Shown here: positions 15,614-24,218 of the stretch, piece by piece
Numbering within the stretch: position 1 is the first letter of the stretch
Layout: each line of letters starts with the position of its first letter
Source of the DNA: Lachnospiraceae bacterium
Lineage (GTDB): Bacteria > Bacillota > Clostridia > Lachnospirales > Lachnospiraceae
Length of the DNA: 33,323 nucleotides
Reading direction: 5' to 3'
Assembly: GCA_024691125.1 (NCBI GenBank)
Contig: JAILNV010000025.1
Span: 1-33,323 of the forward strand
The notes under the pieces: model-generated
What the model saw: only the letters and a program-made list of their open reading frames with translations
Told to the model about the DNA's origin: nothing
Database searches by the model: none
Made by a program: the position numbers and the translations under genes

Positions 15614-17661
15614 ACACCCCTCCCGTCATAGCTTATTTTCTTTGCCGGAAGTACCCTAAGCATAACTCTTTCAAAATCAGATGTATCGATTGGCTTGGCT
15701 ATAAAGCCGTCGAAGCCTTCTTTCATAAACATTTCTCTTGCACCTGATACTGCATTTGCGGTGAGTGCAACGATCACGGCTTCCCTGTCCATATCTTTTG
15801 CCAAGGCTTTTATCTGCTTCATGGCTTCCACTCCGTCCATTTCCGGCATCATATGATCCATAAATATAAGATCATAATCATTCTCCCTGAATTTACGGAT
15901 AGACTCCATACCGCTTGCTGCAGTATCGATAACCATCATATAATCCCTGAACAGAGAAGTGGCGACAACAAGATTCATTGGTTCATCATCAACTACCAGA
16001 GCCCTGACACCTTTAAAAACAGGCTTCCCCCGGCTCTCATTATCTTCTGATTCCCCGCCATCATGTCCATCATTCAGTATCTTCATTATCGGATAAGCAT
16101 ATAAAGGTTTGGGCATAAGTATTACCCGGCTGTTTTCAGGAAGTTTAAAATCCGGCTCCGCCGTTACCACGATTGTTATTTCTTCCTTCGCAAGCAATTC
16201 GAAATAGCCTCTGTTCTCTTCATACTCTTCCTGTCCCATGAATACATGAGTCGCATTCAGCTTCTCCTTGAGACGTTCCACTTCATAGACCGTTTCTGCC
16301 GGATACAGGGGAACATTCATAGCCGATGCAAGGTTTGCAGCCATACTCCGGTAAAAATCACGAAGTCTCGGAACCTTATACTTATCAGGTCTTACATGGA
16401 AAAGAACTGCACCGTCAAATGACTCCCCCAGTTTAAGGCAGGGTTTATCATCAACTACTTTCTGAGGAATAGTAACTCTTATTGTTGTTCCGTTTCTCCT
16501 GTCGCTTTCAATCTTGACAAAGCCACCCATCCTGTGTGCAAAACCGTATACTATGAAAAGTCCCAGGCCTATACCGCCTGAACTGCGGTTTCTCTTCTTG
16601 TTAGCCTGGTACATTCCCTCGGTAACCGACCTTATATCATCACCATTCATACCTATTCCCGTATCGGTCATCTCTATAGTAAGGTTCACGCCGTAATCCA
16701 TATTCTCGGTATACATTTTCACATATATACCGCCTTTTTTCGTGAACTTTATCGCATTCTCCAAAAGATGCCGGAATATCTTATGAAGCTTTTTTATATC
16801 CCCGGTCATCATCGCAGGTGTCATAGGACTTAAATCAACAACAAGTTCCAGGTCTTTAACACTGTCATTCATACGAAAACTTGTAACCACATCATTTATA
16901 AGGGATGTGCTCATGTAATTATCTTCTTCAAGAAATATCTTGTTTCTTTTGCATTCTGTATAATCCTGGATATCCTCAATCTGGTATGAGAGCCTTACTC
17001 CGGCAGTTTTAATGGAATCCGCTTCATAGCCGATCCCTCTTTTGATCAGAAGGTCTGACATACCGTTAACCACATTTACCGGTGTCCTTAGCTCATGTGA
17101 TATATTTGACAGAAAATCCTCCATGCTGTCATCATTTGCTTTAATACGTTCCTCTTTTATCCTGTTCTCTTCTTCATCATAGAGCCTGTCATTTATACCC
17201 CTCACGCTGATATAATATATAAAAAGCACTATTAATATATGAAGCAGAAGCCTTGATATAGCAAGCTTATCAAATACTAACGGGTCACCCCCGGGAAAAT
17301 TAAAAATGTGAATAAACAGCAGGGCAAAGTACTCAAAAAGAAAAAAATATATCATGTAGGTACTGTTAAGCATGGAATATGCTGCCATTGCCAAAACCGC
17401 TACCAATGCCGTATCAAATAATGAGCTCTTATGTACCCCATGATAAAAGACCAAAAGAACGGCATATACAAAATAAAACAGTTTCCGTATATCATATTCT
17501 ACCCGGCCGGAAAGATTAACTGCCCAAAGAGACATAAGTCCGACAACAATAACCGGTGGGACCCAGAATTCCCATCCCATCAGCTTTATCTCGGCGATCA
17601 AACCCAAAGACAACAGAGTTGCCAAAAAGGCTATAAATTTCTCGTTATTTTTCTGGCTCAT
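15610..17661 (-). CDS. Hybrid histidine kinase with pseudo-receiver and receiver
   Basis: This 683-residue protein starts with about six transmembrane helices (residues 10-155). HisKA has SNISHELRTPVNVVNG (H189). The ATPase domain has HLLENAIKFT, DTGIGM and GGIGLGLFIVYG (about 295-400). Residues 415-530 have receiver-like spacing (AVLFHVRPDKYKVPRL .. ATHVFMGQEEYE .. ITIVVTAEPD .. RVILMPKPL), but the DD pair and acceptor Asp are absent. The last domain is an intact receiver with VVDDEPMN, D602 in LIFMDHMMPEMDG, ALTANAVSG and IAKP. It lacks an Hpt, so its phosphate may pass to the Hpt proteins of the operon. The ATG 17661 lies inside the end of the cyclase gene (17-base overlap), with GAGGAAGG upstream. 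Confidence 0.93.
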   Translation of the reverse strand: MSQKNNEKFIAFLATLLSLGLIAEIKLMGWEFWVPPVIVVGLMSLWAVNLSGRVEYDIRKLFYFVYAVLLVFYHGVHKSSLFDTALVAVLAMAAYSMLNSTYMIYFFLFEYFALLFIHIFNFPGGDPLVFDKLAISRLLLHILIVLFIYYISVRGINDRLYDEEENRIKEERIKANDDSMEDFLSNISHELRTPVNVVNGMSDLLIKRGIGYEADSIKTAGVRLSYQIEDIQDYTECKRNKIFLEEDNYMSTSLINDVVTSFRMNDSVKDLELVVDLSPMTPAMMTGDIKKLHKIFRHLLENAIKFTKKGGIYVKMYTENMDYGVNLTIEMTDTGIGMNGDDIRSVTEGMYQANKKRNRSSGGIGLGLFIVYGFAHRMGGFVKIESDRRNGTTIRVTIPQKVVDDKPCLKLGESFDGAVLFHVRPDKYKVPRLRDFYRSMAANLASAMNVPLYPAETVYEVERLKEKLNATHVFMGQEEYEENRGYFELLAKEEITIVVTAEPDFKLPENSRVILMPKPLYAYPIMKILNDGHDGGESEDNESRGKPVFKGVRALVVDDEPMNLVVATSLFRDYMMVIDTAASGMESIRKFRENDYDLIFMDHMMPEMDGVEAMKQIKALAKDMDREAVIVALTANAVSGAREMFMKEGFDGFIAKPIDTSDFERVMLRVLPAKKISYDGRGV

Positions 17662-18994
17662 AACGTTCCTTCCTCAGTACTGACATTGCATACTCTATTT
17701 TGATCCTGTCATGATATCCCGCAAGCGATAATTCCTTCATTATGCGATCGATCAGTATGCTAATATTATCCTGTTTACACATGGGTAAAACCACAAAATA
17801 CATATTATGCTGCCACCTGATCATAATATCGGATTTTCTGAGTGTATTTTTAAGGATATTACCGAATTCGGATACCATCTCCGAGAATAATACCCCCTTC
17901 TCCCCGGACGATAAGGAAAACAATATCCTTACAGCAGTTCCTCCGTAACGCACTAAAAAACGTTCAATAAAACGATAATTGCTTAAAAACGCTTCCTGCC
18001 CCAAAAGTAATGCCCCCTTACCCTCAGTACGTTCAGCCATGATCTTGATTATCCTGATAAGTTCCCCGTCTATATCCTCCTTAGGATTCTCTGCCGTCGT
18101 ATCGGGATCATATATACGATAGCCATGCTTGCCTTCCCGTTTAGCTTCATAAAGCGCATTATCCGCATACTGAAACAGTATCTGATAATCCTTCCGGTTA
18201 TCATTGGTGAAAGCAGCTCCTATCGATATTCCCAAAGGAATTCCATGATCTTCTCCCATCAGGGATATAGCTTCCTCTGTCAGCTGTTCATTAAGCCTCT
18301 GGGTTATGGATGCTACCGAATCCTCATTATTCATATCTGTGAAGAATCCCATAAACTCATCGCCGCCTATCCTGCATACCATATCATCGTTTCTTACATT
18401 GAGCCTGACTATTCCGGAAAACGCAACAAGGACACGGTCACCCATATCGTGACCATAGAGATCGTTTACAAGCTTGAAATTATCAAGGTCCATTACCATT
18501 AAAGCTCCTTTTTCTGTCTTGCAAAGCTCTGATACTTTTTCCGTACCGCTGGCCTTGTTCAAAAAGCCTGTCAGCTTGTCAAGTGTAGCTTCCTCGGTAA
18601 GACTTTCTATCGTTTTATTGTTATCTATTGTGTTTTTTATACGTTTGATAAGGATGTCCTTGTCAAAAGGTTTACGTATGAAATCAGAAGCTCCTGCCTT
18701 AAGTCCCCTGCGCTCTGTTTCACTGTTATTCTCACCAGTCAAAAAGATCACCGGAGTCAGGTTTCTTTCATGGTCTTCTTCATATTGACGCAGTGCGCGG
18801 TATGTCTCAAAACCATCCATATCGGGCATCAATATATCAAGCAGTATAAGATCAGGTGTATGATCCATAATAAATTCCAGCAGATCCGCACCCGAACGCA
18901 GACAGCTCACACGCATATTCTCTTCACGCAACATATTTTTTGCATTTGTGAGACTGAAAGGTTCGTCATCTACAACTGTTATCCAGTAACCCAT
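17645..18994 (-). CDS. Response regulator diguanylate cyclase (REC-GGDEF plus degenerate GGDEF)
   Basis: This 449-residue protein makes cyclic di-GMP when phosphorylated, judging from its family. The receiver (1-120) has VVDDEP, acceptor D53 in LILLDILMPDMDG, FLTG and IRKP. The GGDEF domain (about 135-295) has MDLDNFKLVNDLYGHDMGD and an intact RIGGDEF (209-214). An inhibitory I-site RNDD (R201-D204) lies exactly five residues before GGDEF, so product inhibition is expected. Residues about 320-440 look like a second GGDEF fold in which the signature is replaced by LRKSDIMIRWQHNMYFVVLP, so it should be inactive. ATG 18994 has GGGAGAGAG upstream. It lies 21 bases after the first kinase-like gene and overlaps the next. 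Confidence 0.94.
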   Translation of the reverse strand: MGYWITVVDDEPFSLTNAKNMLREENMRVSCLRSGADLLEFIMDHTPDLILLDILMPDMDGFETYRALRQYEEDHERNLTPVIFLTGENNSETERRGLKAGASDFIRKPFDKDILIKRIKNTIDNNKTIESLTEEATLDKLTGFLNKASGTEKVSELCKTEKGALMVMDLDNFKLVNDLYGHDMGDRVLVAFSGIVRLNVRNDDMVCRIGGDEFMGFFTDMNNEDSVASITQRLNEQLTEEAISLMGEDHGIPLGISIGAAFTNDNRKDYQILFQYADNALYEAKREGKHGYRIYDPDTTAENPKEDIDGELIRIIKIMAERTEGKGALLLGQEAFLSNYRFIERFLVRYGGTAVRILFSLSSGEKGVLFSEMVSEFGNILKNTLRKSDIMIRWQHNMYFVVLPMCKQDNISILIDRIMKELSLAGYHDRIKIEYAMSVLRKERYEPEK

Positions 18995-19015
18995 ATCTCT
19001 CTCCCAAAGTATCTG

Positions 19016-21304
19016 TCAACCGTTCATTAGTTTAATTATGGTTTTATACTCATATTTATCCGATGCATCTTTGAGTTTATCATATAATTCCTTACTTTCT
19101 GCCGGAATGCGGTAATCACCCATTTCAGCAAAGATGCTGTCAAGCATTTCGCAATCCATATCTTCCGCGGCTGCTCTTATCCCTTCAAATACACTCTCCA
19201 TAAGGTCTGTATCGGCTTCCGGTTTATCATAGTCGGAATCAAATCCCGAAAATACCTCTTCCAGAATCTTTTTAAAGCTATCATATCTGTTTATAAATAC
19301 ATCATGGTGGCTCTTTATATAGACAATATTTCCTTCTTTACCTGCATCCTCAAGTCTCTGCGCCTCCTCACCGAAGACGTCCGCTCCTATGATCCTTGCC
19401 GAGCTTTTCAGGGCATGAACCTTTATCGTATAATTCTTATAATCTTTATTCTCATAGAAACGGCTAAGCTCCAAGGATTTTTCATCTATTGATTCATAGA
19501 ATACCTTTAAAAGAGCCAGGTATGACTCAGCACTTCCACTGTTCTTAAGTCCTTTCTTTGTATCAATAATATCTGAATTTATCATAGCTATGGCTTCCGG
19601 GAGGTTTATGTGATCTTCCGGGTTATCATCCCCGGTGCTGCATATCGTTACTTTATCCTCTGAAATATATTTAAGCATTATTTCTTCAAGCATTATCGGG
19701 TCAACCGGTTTTGCAAGGTAATCGCTAAAGCCCTCCGAAATATATTTTTCTCTAACTCCCGATATTGCATTTGCCGTTAGACACACAACAGGGGTTGAGA
19801 CATTTTTATTTGATGGACTCTCTTTTATTCCATGAAGCGTTTCTATTCCATCTTTTTCCGGCATCATATGATCAAGAAAGATCATATCATACCTGTTCTT
19901 TTCAGTCAGCTTAACACACTCATCACCACTGTGCGCAGTATCAAGCATCACACCCGTCTGCTTTATAAGGCTCTTGAATACCATAATATTCATAGGATTG
20001 TCATCCACTACAAGCACACGCGCATCGGGAGCCGTAAATCTTTCATGATATTTGTAATCTGCTGTAATCCGCTTTCTTAAATAAAGGCTGTTGTCCTCAT
20101 CTGCATCTTCTGTTTCAGCTAAGTCATACTTCTCTGCATCTGCCTCCGAATAATCAAGCATTTCATCAACCAGACCCAGCAGATGCCTGCCTGCTGTCTT
20201 AACATTCTCAGAATATTCACGGATTGCCGTTTCACCGCTTTCCCTTAAGATCATTTCGTTCATGCCAAGAATCGCGTTGATTGGCGTCCTTATCTCATGG
20301 GACATTTTGGACAGAAATTCCGATTTGGCATCACTCGCAGCGATTGCCTTCATCGACATATGCAGATATCTGTTGGAGCGTGTCATAATAATACTTATTA
20401 TCAGCACAATGGCTATGACTACAGTAATGGTTACAAACATAATGGAATTAAGTGAACCAAATACGGATGTAGCATCTTTAACTGATATACAGAACCATTC
20501 ATTCTGTATATCCGCAACATATACTATATAGTTCGCCCCATTAAATATGAACTCAAAATAGTCGTTCTCTTTATTGAGCCTGCTTAATATCTCAGATCCC
20601 AGCGTGCCCTTTTCATCATGATAATTCTTGAAAACCTCGCCAATATCCGAATGAGCCACTACCATTCCATCATCATTGAGGATCATTTCAATATCGGAGT
20701 TCCCGTTTTTTACAGCCTGCTCCGTCAGGTTCTGTATCCGGTCAAGAGATACATCAACCGATATTACGCTGACACCGTCACACAACGTCTTACCGAGAGC
20801 AAGCATCATATTTCCTGACTGAACATCAATGTAAGGATCCAGGATCGTAATTTCACCCGGATTCTCCATCGGTCTTTTATACCAGGGCCGCTCCGTTGCG
20901 TCATAATCCTTGGGCGGCTCCCAGTTGGTACCGCTGAAGAATCTTCCGTTTATGTATCCGTACAGGCCCGTCGAATTCTCTATAACGGCATTTCTCACCG
21001 CTGTTGATTCACCTACAAGATAGTCCTGTATTTCTTCATCCGTCCTCTCTTCATTTATCATTTCATCCAATGTATAGGCGGCAAGTTTGACGGAATCGAT
21101 ATTTGTAGTCAGATACCGCTCTATCTGATCTGCGGATTCTTTAGCTGTTATCTCACCGGTTTTTACTATATTATTCCGTTTCTCGTTATAGAGCATACGG
21201 TAATACACTATGATTATTCCGGTAAAAAACAATATAACAAGAACGGCTATCACTATATTTCTTTTTATAAGCTTTCTTTTATCCCTGTCTGTATCTGTAC
21301 TCAT
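19016..21304 (-). CDS. dCache sensor HisKA-REC-Hpt protein lacking the kinase ATPase domain
   Basis: This is a 762-residue membrane protein. A first transmembrane helix (about 17-36), an extracytoplasmic dCache-like sensor (about 40-285, with the WYK motif in ATERPWYKRP) and a second helix (286-308) come first. HisKA follows with LSKMSHEIRTPINAILGMNE (H336). Only about 40 residues separate HisKA from the receiver, so the N, G1 and G2 boxes of the ATPase domain are missing. The receiver has VVDDNPMN, D478 in IFLDHMMPEKDG and LAKP. The Hpt has IKVHALKSSARIIGA (H630). The C-terminal tail is shared with the DegV kinase. The protein cannot autophosphorylate by the usual route. The start is uncertain: ATG 21304 (GGTGA upstream), ATG 21322 or TTG 21337. 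Confidence 0.92.
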   Translation of the reverse strand: MSTDTDRDKRKLIKRNIVIAVLVILFFTGIIIVYYRMLYNEKRNNIVKTGEITAKESADQIERYLTTNIDSVKLAAYTLDEMINEERTDEEIQDYLVGESTAVRNAVIENSTGLYGYINGRFFSGTNWEPPKDYDATERPWYKRPMENPGEITILDPYIDVQSGNMMLALGKTLCDGVSVISVDVSLDRIQNLTEQAVKNGNSDIEMILNDDGMVVAHSDIGEVFKNYHDEKGTLGSEILSRLNKENDYFEFIFNGANYIVYVADIQNEWFCISVKDATSVFGSLNSIMFVTITVVIAIVLIISIIMTRSNRYLHMSMKAIAASDAKSEFLSKMSHEIRTPINAILGMNEMILRESGETAIREYSENVKTAGRHLLGLVDEMLDYSEADAEKYDLAETEDADEDNSLYLRKRITADYKYHERFTAPDARVLVVDDNPMNIMVFKSLIKQTGVMLDTAHSGDECVKLTEKNRYDMIFLDHMMPEKDGIETLHGIKESPSNKNVSTPVVCLTANAISGVREKYISEGFSDYLAKPVDPIMLEEIMLKYISEDKVTICSTGDDNPEDHINLPEAIAMINSDIIDTKKGLKNSGSAESYLALLKVFYESIDEKSLELSRFYENKDYKNYTIKVHALKSSARIIGADVFGEEAQRLEDAGKEGNIVYIKSHHDVFINRYDSFKKILEEVFSGFDSDYDKPEADTDLMESVFEGIRAAAEDMDCEMLDSIFAEMGDYRIPAESKELYDKLKDASDKYEYKTIIKLMNG

Positions 21305-21409
21305 ATCCTTCGTCTTCACCATATCAAATAAATTCAATTATCATGCAATATCTTTCCTGCCTCATACAATATGTAATGCTGCCCTGTGGATATAGTGACT
21401 CATGGTTTA

Positions 21410-21446
21410 AGAATACCATAGTTCAGGAGCCTGTTCAAACATTATA
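21410..21446 (-). promoter_or_regulatory. Predicted promoter(s) of the signalling operon
   Basis: On the minus strand TTGAAC (21433-21438) and TATTCT (21410-21415) are 17 bases apart, and TGG just before TATTCT makes an extended -10. A second, perfect TATAAT (21441-21446) lies just upstream with only a weak -35. Both are in the 227-base gap between the radical SAM gene and the first signalling gene. This fits one promoter region for all seven genes. Confidence 0.5.
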
Positions 21447-21531
21447 GACAAGTCCCCGGATTTATCTGACATTTAAAAAAACCATTCATATCGATCCGGC
21501 TTTTATGACTGTCAAAAAGACCGGGGGCTTT

Positions 21532-22410
21532 TTACAGATCAAATAAACTCATCTGCCTGTATTTCTCCGGAAGGTCGCTCATGAAACGGAAGCATTCCTC
21601 AGGACTTGACATAATACTGTTTTCTTTACATATCCTTTTGAATATTGCTGTCAGATTACGTGCGTTTGGACTCGGAAGTTCATATGAATTTCCGTACTGC
21701 TTAATATATCGTTCCTTCATTCCGGGAAAATGCTTATCAAGCGCCGCGTAGTAGTATTCCCTGTTTCCTTCCCGAAGAGTCAGTCCCATGCCAAAATCTA
21801 TGATACCCTTTACCCCGGTACGGACACATTCATTCAATATAGATGTGATGTTTTCCTCTGTATCGTTAATGAACGGCAGGACAGGCGTGATCCACACTAT
21901 CGCCGGAATGCCTCTTTTGCGCATCTCCTCCAGTACTTCTATCCGCCGCTTCGTATTACAGACATTTGGCTCAAGTACTTGACACAGGTCATCATCATAG
22001 GTCGTAAGAGTCATCTGCACCACACATTTTGCCGATCGGTTTATTTCATCAAGCAGATCTATATCCCTAAGGATCAGGTCTGATTTTGTCTGTATCGCGA
22101 CACCGAATCCATATTTTAGGATAATCTCCAGACACTTTTCTGTAAGCCTTAAATCTTTCTCAATGTGCATATACGGATCCGACATCGCACCTGTCCCTAT
22201 CATACCCTTTTTCCTTTTTGATCTCAGTTCTTTTTCCAACAGTTCCGGAGCATTCTGCTTTACCTCTATATCCTCGAACGGATGCGTGAACCGGTAGCAA
22301 CGGCTTCTGCTGTCACAATAAATACAACCGTGGCTGCATCCACGATATATATTCATTCCATGGCGGCCGCCATTAGCGGTCAGTATTCCTTTTGCTTTAA
22401 CATAGTGCAT
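21532..22410 (-). CDS. Radical SAM protein, SPL/Rv2578c-like
   Basis: This 292-residue protein has the radical SAM cluster motif CSHGCIYC (C25, C29, C32) within MNIYRGCSHGCIYCDSRS. The segment GTGAMSDPYMHIEKDLRLT and the later WITPVLPFINDTEENI are typical of the family annotated as SPL-like or Rv2578c-like radical SAM proteins. It cleaves S-adenosylmethionine to a radical at a 4Fe-4S cluster. The substrate of this subfamily is not established, and the conserved C-terminal Cys of true spore photoproduct lyases is not obvious. ATG 22410 has GAGGGT upstream. The gene ends ...MSLFDL and lies head-to-head with the YunG-like gene. Confidence 0.88.
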   Translation of the reverse strand: MHYVKAKGILTANGGRHGMNIYRGCSHGCIYCDSRSRCYRFTHPFEDIEVKQNAPELLEKELRSKRKKGMIGTGAMSDPYMHIEKDLRLTEKCLEIILKYGFGVAIQTKSDLILRDIDLLDEINRSAKCVVQMTLTTYDDDLCQVLEPNVCNTKRRIEVLEEMRKRGIPAIVWITPVLPFINDTEENITSILNECVRTGVKGIIDFGMGLTLREGNREYYYAALDKHFPGMKERYIKQYGNSYELPSPNARNLTAIFKRICKENSIMSSPEECFRFMSDLPEKYRQMSLFDL

Positions 22411-22456
22411 CTTATACCCTCACTGTTTCACTCTTTGGTATCTTTATTGCCATAGT

Positions 22457-22512
22457 AACTGTTCCGAACAGTTAGTTGCCAAACACTTATAACATACAAT
22501 ACTTATAACATA
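22457..22512. repeat. Palindrome and tandem 12-bp repeat upstream of the radical SAM gene
   Basis: AACTGTT CCG AACAGTT (22457-22473) is a perfect palindrome with 7-bp arms, 47 bases upstream of the radical SAM start. ACTTATAACATA occurs twice, at 22485-22496 and 22501-22512. Both lie in the 327-base region between two divergent genes and are candidate regulator sites. The palindrome is not a LexA-type GAAC-N4-GTTC box, since the half-sites are in the opposite order. Confidence 0.5.
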
Positions 22513-22594
22513 ATTTGACGCCGGTATCTTTATAATAGTATTAAAAAGATTAAATCTATTGATTATTTGAAAGCTGTCCCATACCGGTTTCAGG

Positions 22595-22622
22595 TTGACA
22601 GAGATACTTTTTTTGATATGAT
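22595..22622 (+). promoter_or_regulatory. Predicted strong promoter of the YunG-like gene
   Basis: A perfect TTGACA (22595-22600) and TATGAT (22617-22622) are separated by 16 bases. Transcription would start near 22630, giving an untranslated leader of about 108 nt before ATG 22738. A T-rich spacer (T7) lies between the elements. It is the only clear plus-strand promoter in the core part of the window. Confidence 0.65.
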
Positions 22623-22737
22623 AAATTATAAATATGCCGGCTATACCATCCTTACATGATGAATTGTATATAATATGGCAGTGGTATCGTGGTGAAACCA
22701 TAAAGAGAGGCAGAACTTCTTAAGTATGGAGGCAGAT

Positions 22738-23163
22738 ATGGAGTATAGTTTTTTCGGTTGGGAGACAGCTGATTCAGCACCTGTTACAGATGAATATCCC
22801 GTAATAAATTCACCAAGGGATCTGTATGATGCTTTATCGGATATATGGTGTGAATACACCTGCGCTCCCAGGCTCAGGGACGGATGGAGTAAGGAAAATA
22901 AGACTCTGGGGCAGTGTTCGGTCACAGCCTTCCTGGTTCAGGATATATTCGGCGGTAATGTATACGGGATACCCAGGGAAGGCGGCACCTTCCATTGTTA
23001 TAACGTCGTAGGTGACCGGGTTTTCGATCTTACCAGTGAACAGTTTGGTGATGAGGAGCTTGATTACACAGACAATCCCGAGCAGTTTAGGGAAGTGCAT
23101 TTTGCCGGGGAAGAAAAAAAACAGCGCTACGAGTATCTGCGCAGAGAATTGAAGGCTTATTAA
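22738..23163 (+). CDS. YunG-like protein
   Basis: This 141-residue cytoplasmic protein resembles the B. subtilis YunG family. The pattern is GQCSVTAFLVQDIFGGNV, then GGTFHCYNVV, then RVFDLTSEQF. The order Cys-His-Asp (C in GQC, H in FHCYN, D in FDLT) resembles a papain- or transglutaminase-like triad, but no activity is known to me and that reading is inference. I chose ATG 22738, which has GGAGG five bases upstream; an ATG at 22726 lies within that ribosome site and lacks its own. It stands alone on the plus strand behind a good promoter, between minus-strand genes. Confidence 0.85.
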   Translation: MEYSFFGWETADSAPVTDEYPVINSPRDLYDALSDIWCEYTCAPRLRDGWSKENKTLGQCSVTAFLVQDIFGGNVYGIPREGGTFHCYNVVGDRVFDLTSEQFGDEELDYTDNPEQFREVHFAGEEKKQRYEYLRRELKAY

Positions 23164-23230
23164 ATTATTATACCCGATGTTATTTTGTTTTACTGCATCT
23201 GTATACATCTGTCGATATGTATCAGAAATT

Positions 23231-23244
23231 CGGTATTCGTACCG
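23231..23244. other. UUCG-type hairpin between convergent genes
   Basis: CGGTA TTCG TACCG forms a short 5-bp stem with a UUCG-type loop in the 139-base gap between the convergent YunG-like and YlmH-like genes. GACCGGGTTTTC follows on the plus strand, so it may be part of a weak terminator for the YunG-like gene. The stem is short. Confidence 0.3.
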
Positions 23245-23302
23245 GACCGGGTTTTCTGAAAGCAGAGACGTGTCATGCGGAACGGTTTTATTGCAATTTT
23301 CA

Positions 23303-24046
23303 TCACCTGTATATCCTGACTCTGCAGTTAAGCTTACCCTTTTTGCTCAGATTCAGTTCTTGTGAGAACTCGAACTTACCCTTTCCCCTTACGGATATCA
23401 CATCTTTTGTACTTAACTGTTTTGCATTCTCACTGCAGCTTCGGCCGTTAAGAAAAACCAGTCCTGCAGGGAACAGATCAAAAGCTTCCTGTCTTGACAG
23501 GTTATATACCCTTGCTATAACAGCATCAATTCTCTGCGAGGATACCTGTATGACTTTATCATCCATATCTGGTGTGGTTATTCCAGCGATATTATCCGCT
23601 ATTTCGGTTTTTACTGATGTATGCTTAACCCTCGTAAGATTATCCATAATGAACTGTGCTATATTGTCCCTGCAGAAGACACAGGCTTCCTTGTCCTTTA
23701 CAAAAATATCTCCCAGCATCTCCCGCTTGATCCCAAGGTTCATAAGAGCACCGAGAAAATCCCTGTGATTCAGGTCATCAGCGAATTTACTTGCAAGAGG
23801 TCTTACAGACAAAGCCATTATAGGGAATTCCTGTGCGTAACCAAGTTCATCTTCGCTTCCGAACCGTATGATCTTACGTTCAGACAGATCGCACCCTCCA
23901 AATAACTTGGGATGAGCATATTTAAGCTCGGATTCATTATTATAATATACCGAAAGCTCGGCAACAGACATAAAATCAGTAAATGTATACTGTCCGTTGT
24001 TATAGCTTCTTTCAGCAAGCTCACGCAGTCTTTGTATTTCATCCAT
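23303..24046 (-). CDS. ylmH: S4-domain RNA-binding protein, YlmH type
   Basis: This 247-residue protein has the YlmH layout. The N-terminal domain carries helices and the segment ELKYAHPKLFGGCDLSERKI. A middle domain has PIMALSVRPLASKFADDLNHRDFLGALMNLGI (typically HRD..GA.. in this family). A C-terminal S4 RNA-binding domain (about 175-247, SSQRIDAVIARVYNLSRQEA .. VFLNGRSCSENAKQL) follows. Relatives in Firmicutes bind stalled 50S subunits and help rescue nascent chains (RqcP2), and are often found near cell-division genes, which are not present here. The start is ATG 24046 with GGGAGA upstream. It marks the last core gene before the mobile island. Confidence 0.93.
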   Translation of the reverse strand: MDEIQRLRELAERSYNNGQYTFTDFMSVAELSVYYNNESELKYAHPKLFGGCDLSERKIIRFGSEDELGYAQEFPIMALSVRPLASKFADDLNHRDFLGALMNLGIKREMLGDIFVKDKEACVFCRDNIAQFIMDNLTRVKHTSVKTEIADNIAGITTPDMDDKVIQVSSQRIDAVIARVYNLSRQEAFDLFPAGLVFLNGRSCSENAKQLSTKDVISVRGKGKFEFSQELNLSKKGKLNCRVRIYR

Positions 24047-24218
24047 AGGCTTACTTATCTCCCTCTTCGCGGGTCCCTCCTTATGACAAGTTATCGTGTG
24101 ACTCTCTTTATAAACAAAAATATCTTATATATACGTAACTGATATGTAATGACCTCCTGTCAAGAGAAAACTTACAGGGAGTCACCACAAACTTATTTAA
24201 TTGTTATTCTGATATATG

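Noticed and set aside
22457-22473. LexA (SOS) box at the palindrome
   Set aside because: The Gram-positive box has GAAC-N4-GTTC; here the half-sites are in the reverse order (GTTC-CG-AAC).
22641-23208. Two minus-strand frames opposite the YunG-like gene
   Set aside because: The plus-strand gene has promoter, ribosome site and family motifs; the minus frames have none.
23217-23768. Plus-strand open frame of 183 codons
   Set aside because: It is antisense to the S4 domain of the YlmH-like gene.
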